NCBI GenBank assembly: GCA_051155775.1
Contig: DAXETV010000028.1
Location: 1-64,000, forward strand
Direction of reading: 5' to 3'
DNA: 64,000 nucleotides
DNA from: CAYSCZ01 sp051155775
Lineage (GTDB): Bacteria > Bacteroidota > Bacteroidia > Cytophagales > Cyclobacteriaceae
The notes beneath the pieces are model-generated. The model was given only the letters and a program-made list of their open reading frames with translations, was not told the origin of the DNA and made no database searches. Below are positions 8,927 to 18,104 of this stretch, one piece after another (within the stretch, counting starts at the first letter, position 1; each line of letters begins with the position of its first letter). Made by a program: the position numbers and the translations under genes.

Positions 8927-9177
8927 GGGTTATTGATTTTTTCAATTTTGGTTATTCTGCCCTGGCCTTGGGTCACCGATTCGACTGCAGCGAATATTGC
9001 AGCAATTTTCTTACTGCTCATTTTTTCTTCAATCAGTGCTTCTTTTGATTCATCAGGCCAGTATTTATTAACTACATTAATGATAAGGTTACCTGTAAAA
9101 AATACTGTCAACAATACCATAAAAACGGTTATCATCCCGATTATCAATAATTGTGACGCCAATTGCAGGTCAGTCAT
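8923..9177 (-). CDS. oadG: Na+-translocating decarboxylase, gamma subunit
   Basis: This 84-residue protein has one N-terminal membrane helix (about residues 8-32) and a hydrophilic tail, the layout of OadG, which holds the alpha and beta subunits together and helps assembly. The tail lacks the His-rich zinc site of enterobacterial OadG but keeps a short C-terminal helix (IAAIFAAVESVTQGQG). It is the first gene of the minus-strand order oadG-oadA-oadB and overlaps oadA by 4 bp. The 123 bp upstream presumably carry the operon promoter, but only a partial -7 match (TAATTTG) is visible. Confidence 0.85.
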   Translation of the reverse strand: MTDLQLASQLLIIGMITVFMVLLTVFFTGNLIINVVNKYWPDESKEALIEEKMSSKKIAAIFAAVESVTQGQGRITKIEKINNP

Positions 9178-9300
9178 AGAGTATGTATTTCAATGGTCAA
9201 ATTAAGTAAATGCCTGAAATAATTATGTAATAATTGGTAATTTATGGCAATTAAGCATGTTTCTTTGATAATTAAGTAGCTAAGCAGCTTCTTTTAACCT

Positions 9301-10557
9301 TTAAGTAGCCTCACCTTGGTAGTCATACCCAATTTTTTCAACCGCTTCTCTCACGAGGTTAAGATTTACATCCGCTCCATGGATAGTTACAATTTTATTT
9401 GGAAGGTCTACCTCTGCTTTTTCAATACCATCTATTGACTGGATCATTGTTTCTACACTTCTTTTACAATGGTTACACTCCATATTATTTACCATTATCT
9501 TTTTTTCCATCTGACTAATAGTTTCGCTTTTTTCCTGTTTGGTTTTCGTTTCAAAGTTTATAAATCTACTAACTAATGCATTAAACAGAAAGATCAACAA
9601 AATAACACTGCTCACCACCTGGACACCGTAAGGAATTAAATGAGTATGTCCACTATATTGTGATGAGATTAAAAACCACGTTTCCGGCAATAAATTTAAT
9701 AAAGCGCCAAAAGCCAGGGACCCAACAATTATTGTTATTAAATATACATAAAAGCTCCGACGGCCTAAACTTCTGGAAAGAACAGTTATCGTTGCCAGAT
9801 TAGTGGCAGGACCAGCCATAAGAAAAACCAATGTCGCACCCATAGATAATCCTTTACCCATTAAAACTGCAGCAATAGGTACAGAGGCTGTGGCGCAAAC
9901 ATACAATGGAATGGAAATCACCAGCATGGATAACATTTCCAATAGATCGCTGGAATAATACTGCACAAAAAAATCCTCAGGAACCACTATACTTATTAAA
10001 GCCGCGAGCAATAAGCCGATTACCAGCCATTTACCTATATCTTCAAACATTTCTATAAACCCATATTGGAAGACTGTTCTCCAGGATTTTTCCTTTTCTT
10101 TTGTTACATTTTCTTGAGGAAGATCATTTTCCTGAGCATCAGTATTTTTTTCTACAAATGAATTGGTGATGCCCGCAATAATGCCTGTGATTCCTGCAAT
10201 AAATGGTCTTGCAATGGCAAGTGGTAGCCCAAGCAATGAGTAAGTTACTAAAATCGAGTCCACTCCAGTTTGCGGGGTTGATATTAAAAAAGATAACGCA
10301 CTACTCCGGGATGCACCATTTTTGTACAATGAAATACCTGTTGGAATAACCCCGCATGAACACAAAGGCATGGGAACGCCTATAAGTGTTGCATTAAGCG
10401 TGGATCGAAAAGAATAGCCCCCCATCCATTTTGATATATTTTTCTTTGGGATGTATGTATGTAGCAGTCCCGCAATTACAAACCCCAAAAGAAGATAGGG
10501 CGACATTTCTAATGTCAACGACCATAACTTCTCTAAATATTCTATGATTAAATCCAT
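9301..10557 (-). CDS. SO_0444-type Cu/Zn efflux permease with C-terminal HMA domain
   Basis: This 418-residue inner-membrane permease of the UPF0718/DUF318 group has two sets of about four membrane helices, split by a hydrophilic loop around residues 135-155. The first half carries the family motif PLCSCGVIP near residue 60 and the Thr-Pro-Gln motif ISTPQTG. A heavy-metal-associated domain follows from about 350, with the metal-binding motif MECNHC. Relatives export copper or zinc. The fused HMA domain would deliver metal to the channel and is a normal layout in Bacteroidota. It precedes the oad genes by 123 bp but shares no clear function with them. It diverges from prfA. Confidence 0.88.
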   Translation of the reverse strand: MDLIIEYLEKLWSLTLEMSPYLLLGFVIAGLLHTYIPKKNISKWMGGYSFRSTLNATLIGVPMPLCSCGVIPTGISLYKNGASRSSALSFLISTPQTGVDSILVTYSLLGLPLAIARPFIAGITGIIAGITNSFVEKNTDAQENDLPQENVTKEKEKSWRTVFQYGFIEMFEDIGKWLVIGLLLAALISIVVPEDFFVQYYSSDLLEMLSMLVISIPLYVCATASVPIAAVLMGKGLSMGATLVFLMAGPATNLATITVLSRSLGRRSFYVYLITIIVGSLAFGALLNLLPETWFLISSQYSGHTHLIPYGVQVVSSVILLIFLFNALVSRFINFETKTKQEKSETISQMEKKIMVNNMECNHCKRSVETMIQSIDGIEKAEVDLPNKIVTIHGADVNLNLVREAVEKIGYDYQGEAT

Positions 10558-10630
10558 TATGTAAAATTAACTGATCTCACGTTTAGAAGTTACTTATCCT
10601 TAAGCAACCAAAAAATGATTTTTCCTTTAT

Positions 10631-10638
10631 TAACTTTG
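10631..10638 (+). promoter_or_regulatory. -7 element for prfA
   Basis: TAACTTTG matches the Bacteroidota -7 consensus TAnnTTTG exactly and lies 26 bp before the prfA start. No good TTTG is visible about 19 bp upstream, so only the -7 half is supported. Confidence 0.5.
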
Positions 10639-10664
10639 CAAGCAATTTTTTAATTCCAAATGAG

Positions 10665-11741
10665 ATGATTGAAAAGCTGGAGGAAATAAAAGCAAGATTC
10701 GAGGATGTAAGTCAGTTAATCGTACAGCCGGAGTCCATGGAGGATATGAAGAAATATTCCAGGCTGAACAAAGAATATAAAGACCTGGAGAAAATTGTAA
10801 AGAAATATAAAGAGTATCAGGAGGTTCTTGCCAATATAAAAAATTCAAAAGATCTGCTTGAAAAAGAAAAGGATCAGGAATTCAGGGAGATGGCTAAAAT
10901 GGAAATAGAGGCATTGGAAGAAAAAAAGCCGGAACTGGAGGAAGCCTTAAAAGTGATGTTGATTCCAAAAGACCCCAATGATAGTAAGAATATTGTGCTG
11001 GAGATAAGGGCTGGAACAGGTGGTGACGAAGCAGCTATATTCGTAGGTGATCTCTTCAGGATGTATCAATTATATGCCGAGAACCAAAATTGGAAATTAT
11101 CGGTCTTAAACCTAAATGAAGGGACAGCAGGAGGTTATAAAGAGATAATTGCGTCAATTGAAGGCGAAGATGTGTATGCCAAATTAAAATTTGAATCTGG
11201 CGTACATAGGGTGCAAAGAGTACCGGCTACTGAGTCGCAGGGGCGGGTGCATACCTCGGCGGCGTCGGTTGCTGTTTTGCCGGAAGCTGAAGACGTTGAC
11301 GTCGAATTAAACATGGCCGATGTTAGGAAAGATACTTTTAGGTCCTCAGGAGCTGGTGGACAGCATGTCAACAAAACGGAGTCTGCGGTTAGATTGACGC
11401 ATAATCCAACAGGTGTGGTCGTTGAATGTCAGGATGGCCGGTCACAACATATGAACTATGAAAAAGCTTTGATTGTACTCAGGTCCAAGCTATATGAGAT
11501 GGAACTGAAAAAGCACAATGACGAAATTGCTGCTAATAGAAAGTCAATGGTCGGTAGTGGTGACCGGTCAGATAAAATAAGGACCTATAATTATCCTCAA
11601 TCGCGGGTAACGGACCATAGAATCGGTTACTCGTCCTACAACCTTCCAACGGTGATGAATGGCATGCTTGAGGATTTTATTGAGCGATTGCGAATCGCAG
11701 AGAATTCCGAAAAGATGAATGAAGGAGAGCAAATAGCTTAA
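10665..11741 (+). CDS. prfA: Peptide chain release factor 1
   Basis: This 358-residue class I release factor reads UAG and UAA and releases the finished peptide from the ribosome. The anticodon-like tripeptide Pro-Ala-Thr is at 187-189, which marks RF1 rather than RF2. The peptidyl-transfer motif GGQ is at 231-233 in SSGAGGQHVNKTES. Domain 1 is a coiled coil over residues 1-100. Length and ends are normal. The following lipoprotein gene starts 2 bp after the stop and is probably co-transcribed. Confidence 0.97.
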   Translation: MIEKLEEIKARFEDVSQLIVQPESMEDMKKYSRLNKEYKDLEKIVKKYKEYQEVLANIKNSKDLLEKEKDQEFREMAKMEIEALEEKKPELEEALKVMLIPKDPNDSKNIVLEIRAGTGGDEAAIFVGDLFRMYQLYAENQNWKLSVLNLNEGTAGGYKEIIASIEGEDVYAKLKFESGVHRVQRVPATESQGRVHTSAASVAVLPEAEDVDVELNMADVRKDTFRSSGAGGQHVNKTESAVRLTHNPTGVVVECQDGRSQHMNYEKALIVLRSKLYEMELKKHNDEIAANRKSMVGSGDRSDKIRTYNYPQSRVTDHRIGYSSYNLPTVMNGMLEDFIERLRIAENSEKMNEGEQIA

Positions 11742-11743
11742 CC

Positions 11744-13123
11744 TTGAAGCGGTATTTTTATCTTATCTTATTTTTAATTTCCTGCGAATTACAGGAAGAG
11801 ACGTTCACCTTTGAACAGGGGGCAAGGATAACCTTCTCCGAGGATACTATCACTTTTGATACCCTTTTAGCCTCCAGGGGGAGCATCACCAAAAGACTTC
11901 GGGTGTTTAATGAAAATGACAATGCCATTAATATAGATAGGTTATCATTAGCCAAAGGCGCTTCATCAGCCTATAAGATTGTTGTGAGCGGAAGGGAAGG
12001 ACATGATTTTCAAAATGTATCTGTTCTTGGCCAGGACAGCCTATTAATACTTGTTGAGGTTTTAATTGACCCGATGGATAAAGATCTACCATTCCTTGTT
12101 AAGGATTCGATAATTTTTGAATCAAATAATAACCAGGATATGGTGAGGTTGATTAGCTGGGGTCAAGATGCGAATTTTTTGGATAAACAGATTTTACCTT
12201 GCAACATAACCTGGACGGCTAACAGGCCCTATGTATTGCTGGACACGGTGTTGGTGGATAGCTTGTGTACGCTAACCATTGAAGCGGGAACCAATGTTTT
12301 GCTTGATCAAAATGCTTCGATTTTTGTGCAGGGAACCATTAAAATGATGGGTGAACCTGACAATCAGGTTGTGATTCGAAACACAAGGTTTGATGAAAAC
12401 TTCGACAGGGCACCTGGCCAGTGGGGCGGTATATTTCTACTGGAAGGAAGCAGCGGAAACCAAGTTAATCATGCTTTAATAAAAAATGGTACCATCGGTT
12501 TAAGGGTAGGCACACCAGATGATGATACCGAATTTGATTTGAGGGTCAGTAATACAATAATTCAAAATATGTCTGAAGCAGGAATTCTGGCATTCACTTC
12601 TGATGTTCAGGTTTTAAACACTCAAATAAATAATGCCGGGCAATTTTTAGTGGGGAATTTTGCAGGCGGGAATTACACATATACCCATTGTACATTTACC
12701 AATAATCCATCTGACCTTTTGCAAACAAGTCCCTCTGTCCAGTTCTCCGATAATTTTCCTTTAGCCAATAATGAATTGCTAGTTAGTGCGCTGAATGTGC
12801 AAATGATCAATTCGATAATATGGGGTAATGAATTTGAAGAGCTGTTGATTAATCTTGATGGCGGCACGGATAGTGACCTCATCTTTGGCAATAACATCGT
12901 TAAAGGGGTGGCCAATGATATTTTTCCCGAAAGTAATACCTTTTCCCAACAGCGTAATTTCCCGCTATTTGTTAATGAATTTGCTTTTGATTACCGGTTA
13001 GATAGTCTTTCCCCGGCTGTCAACAGTGGATTGGCCACTAGTATTTTAACCGATCTGACGGGCCTTGAACGGGATAGTATACCCGATATAGGTGCCTACG
13101 AATGGTTCCAGGGTCAAAATTGA
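11744..13123 (+). CDS. Outer-surface lipoprotein with right-handed beta-helix
   Basis: This 459-residue protein starts with a lipoprotein signal (MKRYFYLILFLISC, lipobox LISC, Cys14). Residues 20-145 form a beta-rich domain. From about 165 to 400 there are repeating short strands rich in Asn, Gly and Val (TIQNMSEAGILAF and similar), the pattern of parallel beta-helix repeats. It ends with the Bacteroidota motif LSPAVNSG ... PDIGAYEW found at the close of such helices. No catalytic site is evident, so a structural or glycan-binding role is inference. The start is TTG at 11744, needed to include the signal peptide. It converges end to end with the next gene, with no gap. Confidence 0.8.
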   Translation: MKRYFYLILFLISCELQEETFTFEQGARITFSEDTITFDTLLASRGSITKRLRVFNENDNAINIDRLSLAKGASSAYKIVVSGREGHDFQNVSVLGQDSLLILVEVLIDPMDKDLPFLVKDSIIFESNNNQDMVRLISWGQDANFLDKQILPCNITWTANRPYVLLDTVLVDSLCTLTIEAGTNVLLDQNASIFVQGTIKMMGEPDNQVVIRNTRFDENFDRAPGQWGGIFLLEGSSGNQVNHALIKNGTIGLRVGTPDDDTEFDLRVSNTIIQNMSEAGILAFTSDVQVLNTQINNAGQFLVGNFAGGNYTYTHCTFTNNPSDLLQTSPSVQFSDNFPLANNELLVSALNVQMINSIIWGNEFEELLINLDGGTDSDLIFGNNIVKGVANDIFPESNTFSQQRNFPLFVNEFAFDYRLDSLSPAVNSGLATSILTDLTGLERDSIPDIGAYEWFQGQN

Positions 13124-15499
13124 TTATTCATCACGTAAAGAAAGCGCAGGATTTTGAAGTGCTGTCATAAGAATTCTTCCACTGGATATGCTTGCTCCAA
13201 GTATTAATAAAAAGATAATTGGTAATACGATCGCAGTTAGTGATATTGGTTGGAAATAGAAAAAAATCGATGATATAAGATTCAACACCAGATAGTAACC
13301 TCCATAAGTACCCGCGATAGCAGCTAGCAGGATAAGGATGACATAGGGTTTGTTTATTACCTTTACAATACCCCAAAGATTAGCCCCCAGTACTTTTCTA
13401 ATTCCAATTTCCTTGGTTTTTCTAATCACATTAAGAGAAACCATAGTATATAATCCTATCGAGGAGAGTATTACTGAAATGATACCCATAAATGCGAATA
13501 TGATATAAAGATTATTATTGACAGTTAATGACTGGGCTACCTGACGATCCTCATAATAGCCCTCAAATGGTTTACTAGGAAATATATTTAGCCATGCGGC
13601 TTGCATATCCTCATAACTTTCAAGGAGTTTTTGATTATCAACGCTCGCGACTAAGAAACGAATGCCTTCATCATCAACATATCTTATCCCCAGCGGCTCA
13701 AGTGGATTAAAAAAACCCTCGTCATGAAACGATCTAATCATACCAACCACATTTAATCTTGTGGAATCGTCGATGGCTACTCTTTTGCCAATAGGATTAT
13801 CCCAGCCAAACTGATCTGCAAGTGTTTTATTTATAATAATTGAATTTTCCCTGTCACTGGCTTTAAGTTCTTTCTTGAAAAATCTACCCGATAAGAGTTC
13901 CACCTCCATCAAATCAAAATATTCCGGTGAAAAATCCATCATATCTGCCTCTATTTCTTTTTCCTTCCACTTCATGGTGCGTCCGTAAGTCCACCTACCG
14001 ATATGATTGCCAGATGCCGCTACTTTATGGATATTTTTATGCTTTAAAAGTTCATTTCTGTATTTATCATATGCATCCTTTGAGTGCAGCTCAGTAAAAA
14101 TTATACCTTCACGTGTAAATCCCATGTCTTTATTTTTCTGATAATTTGCATTTTGAATGAACACTATGCTTGCTAATAATGAAATTATGGTTAAAGCGAA
14201 TTGAGCGGCAAGCAGTACTTTGGCAAACAGGCTGTTTCCCCCTCTGATTGTAAAATTTCCTTTTAAGATTTTCACCGGCTCAAACTTACTGATGTAAATT
14301 GATGGGTAAGCCCCCGCGATAATTCCACAGGCAATTAATAATCCAAATAAGAAAATATAAAGGTTTATGTTCCCTGTGAAGTCCAACTCCAGGTTCATTC
14401 CCTGCCATAAGGCACTATAAGAAGGCACAAGATATGTTGCAATTACCAGTGACAAGACAATTGCCATAAAACAAATCACTAGATTTTCACCAAAAAACTG
14501 AAAGATTAATTGACGACGGTTTCCGCCAATGACCTTTCTGATGCCTATCTCTTTTACCCTGCTGCTGGAGGAGGCAAGGGAGGTATTGGTGAAGTTAAAG
14601 CAAGCAATAAGCAAAATTAGTAGCGCCATGGTTGGAGGTCCTGATACGGCAGCGGGGTGGATGTTTGCATTCAACCAGTTAGAACGTATATCCCGCACCC
14701 TGCTACCCAGATCAGGAAGATGGACAAGTTCAAAATGTGAAGCTTTCCAGTCGTTTCTGGCATCGTTCTGGATTGGTATATACTGATTAAGTTGATTAGA
14801 AAAAGCTTTGGTATTAAAACCTTTGTCTACATGAATAAAGGTACCGGCTGCGAACATTTTCCAATCATTAGATTTAATGTTCCTAATCGTCTTATAATTT
14901 TCAAAATTTAAAAGCCCGTCAAAGATGAAACTATTATTGTTTGGCATATCTTCAACTACAGCACTTACAATGAAGTTATACTCACGATCGTCCACATAAA
15001 TATGCATTATTTCACCAAGGGGGTTCTTATCCTTGAAGTATTTCTTAGCTGTTTCTTCGGTAATCAGAATATTGCCTTTTTCATGAATAGATTTTATAGT
15101 ACCGCGTGTTGTTTTGATTGAGAACATTTCTATAAAAGCAGGGTCTATGAACCCTATCCACTCATTGAAGATGTTTTCATTATGCTTTAAGATGATTTCC
15201 GAACCAATATATCTGGAGGCTATATTTATCTCAGGGATGTCTTCTTTTATGGCATTGGCCAGTGGCATAGGTGTAATGCCAAATTCCAGAGGATTGCCCT
15301 GTACATTCTTGAAGGTGTGTATTTTATAAATATTATCCCGTTTTTCGTGAATTTTATCAAAATCCCTGGAGTATTTATAGTTTATGTAAGCCACGATGCA
15401 ACAGGCAAGGCTTAACGCTAATCCAACAACATTGATAGCAACAAAAGATTTTTGTTTATTGAAATTTCTGAAAGTAATCCTAATAAAATTGGTAAGCAT
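13124..15499 (-). CDS. FtsX/MacB-type ABC transporter permease
   Basis: This 791-residue permease has a double-unit layout. A first membrane helix at about 20-40 is followed by a periplasmic MacB_PCD domain (45-250), three helices with an FtsX core around 285-420, then a second copy: one helix near 430, a periplasmic domain, and three closing helices with the motif IRKTKEIGIRKVLGA. The same motif (VKEIGIRKVIGG) is in the first half, so the gene arose by duplication. Such permeases work with a separate ATPase in lipoprotein handling, peptide export or signalling; no ATPase gene is adjacent here. A 231-bp spacer separates its start from the divergent exchanger. Confidence 0.88.
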   Translation of the reverse strand: MLTNFIRITFRNFNKQKSFVAINVVGLALSLACCIVAYINYKYSRDFDKIHEKRDNIYKIHTFKNVQGNPLEFGITPMPLANAIKEDIPEINIASRYIGSEIILKHNENIFNEWIGFIDPAFIEMFSIKTTRGTIKSIHEKGNILITEETAKKYFKDKNPLGEIMHIYVDDREYNFIVSAVVEDMPNNNSFIFDGLLNFENYKTIRNIKSNDWKMFAAGTFIHVDKGFNTKAFSNQLNQYIPIQNDARNDWKASHFELVHLPDLGSRVRDIRSNWLNANIHPAAVSGPPTMALLILLIACFNFTNTSLASSSSRVKEIGIRKVIGGNRRQLIFQFFGENLVICFMAIVLSLVIATYLVPSYSALWQGMNLELDFTGNINLYIFLFGLLIACGIIAGAYPSIYISKFEPVKILKGNFTIRGGNSLFAKVLLAAQFALTIISLLASIVFIQNANYQKNKDMGFTREGIIFTELHSKDAYDKYRNELLKHKNIHKVAASGNHIGRWTYGRTMKWKEKEIEADMMDFSPEYFDLMEVELLSGRFFKKELKASDRENSIIINKTLADQFGWDNPIGKRVAIDDSTRLNVVGMIRSFHDEGFFNPLEPLGIRYVDDEGIRFLVASVDNQKLLESYEDMQAAWLNIFPSKPFEGYYEDRQVAQSLTVNNNLYIIFAFMGIISVILSSIGLYTMVSLNVIRKTKEIGIRKVLGANLWGIVKVINKPYVILILLAAIAGTYGGYYLVLNLISSIFFYFQPISLTAIVLPIIFLLILGASISSGRILMTALQNPALSLRDE

Positions 15500-15648
15500 A
15501 AGATTGAAAATAACACCGAAAAGTTATACATAACCTGTGCCAAATAGTTAATACTTTGTTAATCAACCAATTACGATTTTCAGATTATTTTAAAATGAAC
15601 GATTTCGAACGTATTTGTTCTATTATGATAAAATAGGAAAAGAATCGC

Positions 15649-15676
15649 TCTTAAATCTTAAGATAAGATAATTTTG
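15649..15676 (+). promoter_or_regulatory. Palindrome and -7 element before the exchanger gene
   Basis: A perfect palindrome TCTTAA-ATC-TTAAGA (15649-15663) lies 5 bp before TAATTTTG (15669-15676), an exact TAnnTTTG match. The palindrome overlaps where RNA polymerase would sit, as an operator might. Both are short and AT-rich, so chance remains possible. Confidence 0.4.
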
Positions 15677-15733
15677 CAGATTGAATTATAATCCAATAAA
15701 ATTGTACTTTTTGCATTTTAACCGTATTTATTG

Positions 15734-16930
15734 ATGGGAATACTCATTCCTCTGCTTTTAATATCATTCTGTTGTCTTGTTATTTGGAAAGCAGGAGATG
15801 CATTTGTTACGGCTTCTGAATTTGTGGGTAGAAATTTATCAGATGGAGTGCGCGGAGCTACCATTAACGCTGTAGCCAGCTCTATGCCTGAGGTTTTCAC
15901 CTCTTTATTCTTCTTATTTATTCTAAAAGACGCGTCAGGATTTTCAGGAGGCATCGGAACAACTGCCGGAAGTGCAATATTTAATAGTATGGTTATCCCT
16001 GCTGTTTCCATAATCGCAGTCATTAGTGTAGGTATTGTCAGAGAAATAAAAGTATCCAGAAAGGTAATGATGCGGGATGGAATTGCACTGATCATCACGG
16101 AGATGATATTTCTTATTTTAATAAGTGGTAATCGGCTGGACTGGTACCATGGATTTATATTAATGATGGTATATGTCATGTACATAACCTACATGATCTC
16201 AGGAATGATTCGAAAACAAAAGAAAGATGAATTCCAAAAGGAATCTGCAGAGAGTGAAATATTCCATGATGAAGAAAGACAAAATATAAGCTTATTAAAA
16301 GCAATTCTTACCCTTGATCTGGAACGGATCTTTTTGGGGAAAGGTAGAATCAATGCTTTTTCAGCCTGGTCTTTATTGATCTTCGCTACGCTGTCTATTG
16401 CTTTTGTCTGTTATTTTCTGGTTGTAGCCTGTGAATGGTTAGGGGAAGATCAGTATCATGTACCATACCTTGGTACCTTTGACGGTTTAGGTATACCGGT
16501 TATGTTTGTAGCATTGATATTAGCGGCGGCGGCTTCAAGCTTCCCGGATACTGTAATTTCTATAAAAGATGCCCAGAAAGGAAAATATGATGATGCCATC
16601 TCAAATGCACTTGGAAGCAATATCTTTGATGTGTGCTTTGCTTTAGGGTTTCCATTATTCATATTCACCTTAACGTTTGGGCCGCTATACATGCCCCCCG
16701 AAATTGTGGACCTGAGTACGGAACTAAGGTTTTTGTTACTCTTGATTACAGCTGTAGCGGTCTTTATTTTTACCAGTAGTAAGACGATGGGAAGCATAAA
16801 AGCATACACACTTCTGGGTATTTATGTCTTATTCGTTATTTACATCATCGGAAGAGGTACAGATAACGCTGTTGCTGGATACATCGCTGATAAGCTATTA
16901 ACTGCCGTTAGAATATTTAGGATTCAATAG
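15734..16930 (+). CDS. Ca2+/cation antiporter (CaCA family)
   Basis: This membrane protein of 398 residues has two homologous halves of about five helices each, joined by a charged cytoplasmic loop (about 155-205). Each half has the alpha-repeat: GATINAVASSMPEVFTS in the first and AAASSFPDTVISI with SNALGSNIFDVCFALG in the second, with Glu and Asp as ion ligands. Relatives exchange Na+ or K+ or H+ for Ca2+; the ions are not decided here. I take the ATG at 15734; a TTG just before it would add one residue. The 3' end overlaps the converging SDR gene by 14 bp. Confidence 0.88.
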   Translation: MGILIPLLLISFCCLVIWKAGDAFVTASEFVGRNLSDGVRGATINAVASSMPEVFTSLFFLFILKDASGFSGGIGTTAGSAIFNSMVIPAVSIIAVISVGIVREIKVSRKVMMRDGIALIITEMIFLILISGNRLDWYHGFILMMVYVMYITYMISGMIRKQKKDEFQKESAESEIFHDEERQNISLLKAILTLDLERIFLGKGRINAFSAWSLLIFATLSIAFVCYFLVVACEWLGEDQYHVPYLGTFDGLGIPVMFVALILAAAASSFPDTVISIKDAQKGKYDDAISNALGSNIFDVCFALGFPLFIFTLTFGPLYMPPEIVDLSTELRFLLLLITAVAVFIFTSSKTMGSIKAYTLLGIYVLFVIYIIGRGTDNAVAGYIADKLLTAVRIFRIQ

Positions 16931-17765
16931 CAGGTACCATTTTAAGACTTAGAGCCCAGAGTTTTTCACAATTTTTAGCGTTCATAGCCTGGGGAGAAGG
17001 CTTTTTGATTTTGCATTTCTCAAAATACTTGCCTGTAATCCCGTTCACTTTTTCTGATGATCCTAAAAATATTGAGGTTCTGGCCCCTTCCCTTTCAGAA
17101 ATCATAAAAGGTTTGCTTAACCTCCAAATGATATCATAAAGTCCCTTACTGTTTTTCTGACCGAATGATGTTTTGACCACACCCGGATGTAGACTGTTAG
17201 CAGAAATTCCCTGATCAATATACCGTCTTGATAGTTCATTTGCAATCATAACGTTTGCAAGTTTAGACTGGCAGTAGGCTTTAATGCCGTCGTAGTTCGC
17301 TTTTCTGTTTACATCAGAAATATTTATTCTTCCATTGTAATGAGCAGCTGATGAAACATTTACTATTCTTCCCCCATTTTGGGAATTCAACACCGGTAAT
17401 AACAAATTTGTTAAATAAAAACCCGCCAGGTGATTTACCTGCCACTGGCTTTCATATCCATCTTCTGTTTCTGAGTATGTGTCATAAAAAGCCCCTGCGT
17501 TATTAATTAAAACGTCCAGTCGGTTAAATCGCTTGAGAAACTCTTCAGTAAAGTTTTTAATTGATTTGAAGGATGTATAGTCGCAAATCGCTGACTCAAT
17601 ATCATCCGATTTTGAAAAAACAGTTATTTCCTCAATAGCGCTATTGGCTTTCTTAAGGTCCCTGCAAAGCATTATTACTTTAAACCCCTTTTTCATCATG
17701 CCCAGGCAGGTATATTTCCCTATCCCGGAATTTCCACCACTAACGATACAAATTTTTCTTTCCAT
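16917..17765 (-). CDS. Short-chain dehydrogenase (retinol-dehydrogenase-like)
   Basis: This 282-residue SDR has SGGNSGIG at 9-16, NNAG at 88-91, catalytic Ser138 and Tyr164-xxx-Lys168. The form of the N-terminus and the long insert AHYNGRINISDVNRK before the active tyrosine match the retinol/protochlorophyllide reductase branch (WWOX/RDH-like). It is probably NADP-linked and cytoplasmic, with an unknown lipid-like or aromatic carbonyl substrate. It starts 2 bp after the Rieske gene stop, so the two form an operon. Confidence 0.88.
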   Translation of the reverse strand: MERKICIVSGGNSGIGKYTCLGMMKKGFKVIMLCRDLKKANSAIEEITVFSKSDDIESAICDYTSFKSIKNFTEEFLKRFNRLDVLINNAGAFYDTYSETEDGYESQWQVNHLAGFYLTNLLLPVLNSQNGGRIVNVSSAAHYNGRINISDVNRKANYDGIKAYCQSKLANVMIANELSRRYIDQGISANSLHPGVVKTSFGQKNSKGLYDIIWRLSKPFMISEREGARTSIFLGSSEKVNGITGKYFEKCKIKKPSPQAMNAKNCEKLWALSLKMVPAIES

Positions 17766-17767
17766 CC

Positions 17768-18091
17768 TTATTGTCCATTTTCAAAGTAAATACCATCTTG
17801 TTGAATGTATACCTGGTGTAGCATCAGATCATCTGAGCGTAAATTGCTCTCTTGGCCTGTTTTCAAATTATACCTATGTGAATGCCAGGGACAAACAATT
17901 TCATCTTGATTGTTTAAAAACCCGGAGGATAAGGATGCACCTTGATGAGGACAACTGTCAGGGAAGACGACATAGCCATCTTCATATTTCATCATACAGA
18001 ATTTTTTGGCCTGGTGATTAAAAGTGATTATCCTTTTATCTGTAAACATATTTTCAGCTTCCTGAATTGAACTAAATAATTTAATTTTCAT
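17768..18091 (-). CDS. Rieske [2Fe-2S] ferredoxin-like protein
   Basis: This 107-residue soluble protein is one Rieske domain. The two cluster motifs are Cys47-Pro-His49 in SCPHQGASL and Cys67-Pro-Trp-His70 in CPWHSHRYN, giving the two-Cys, two-His ligand set. There is no signal peptide or membrane helix, so it acts in the cytoplasm, most likely as an electron carrier for an oxygenase or reductase. Its start codon lies only 13 bp from that of the divergent aminotransferase gene, so the promoters must overlap coding sequence on at least one side. Confidence 0.92.
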   Translation of the reverse strand: MKIKLFSSIQEAENMFTDKRIITFNHQAKKFCMMKYEDGYVVFPDSCPHQGASLSSGFLNNQDEIVCPWHSHRYNLKTGQESNLRSDDLMLHQVYIQQDGIYFENGQ

Positions 18092-18104
18092 CTTTTAATA
18101 TTTT

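Noticed and set aside
15718..16185. 155-codon minus-strand ORF over the exchanger gene
   Set aside because: The plus-strand frame has the full CaCA alpha-repeat; the antisense frame is a mirror of its hydrophobic codons.
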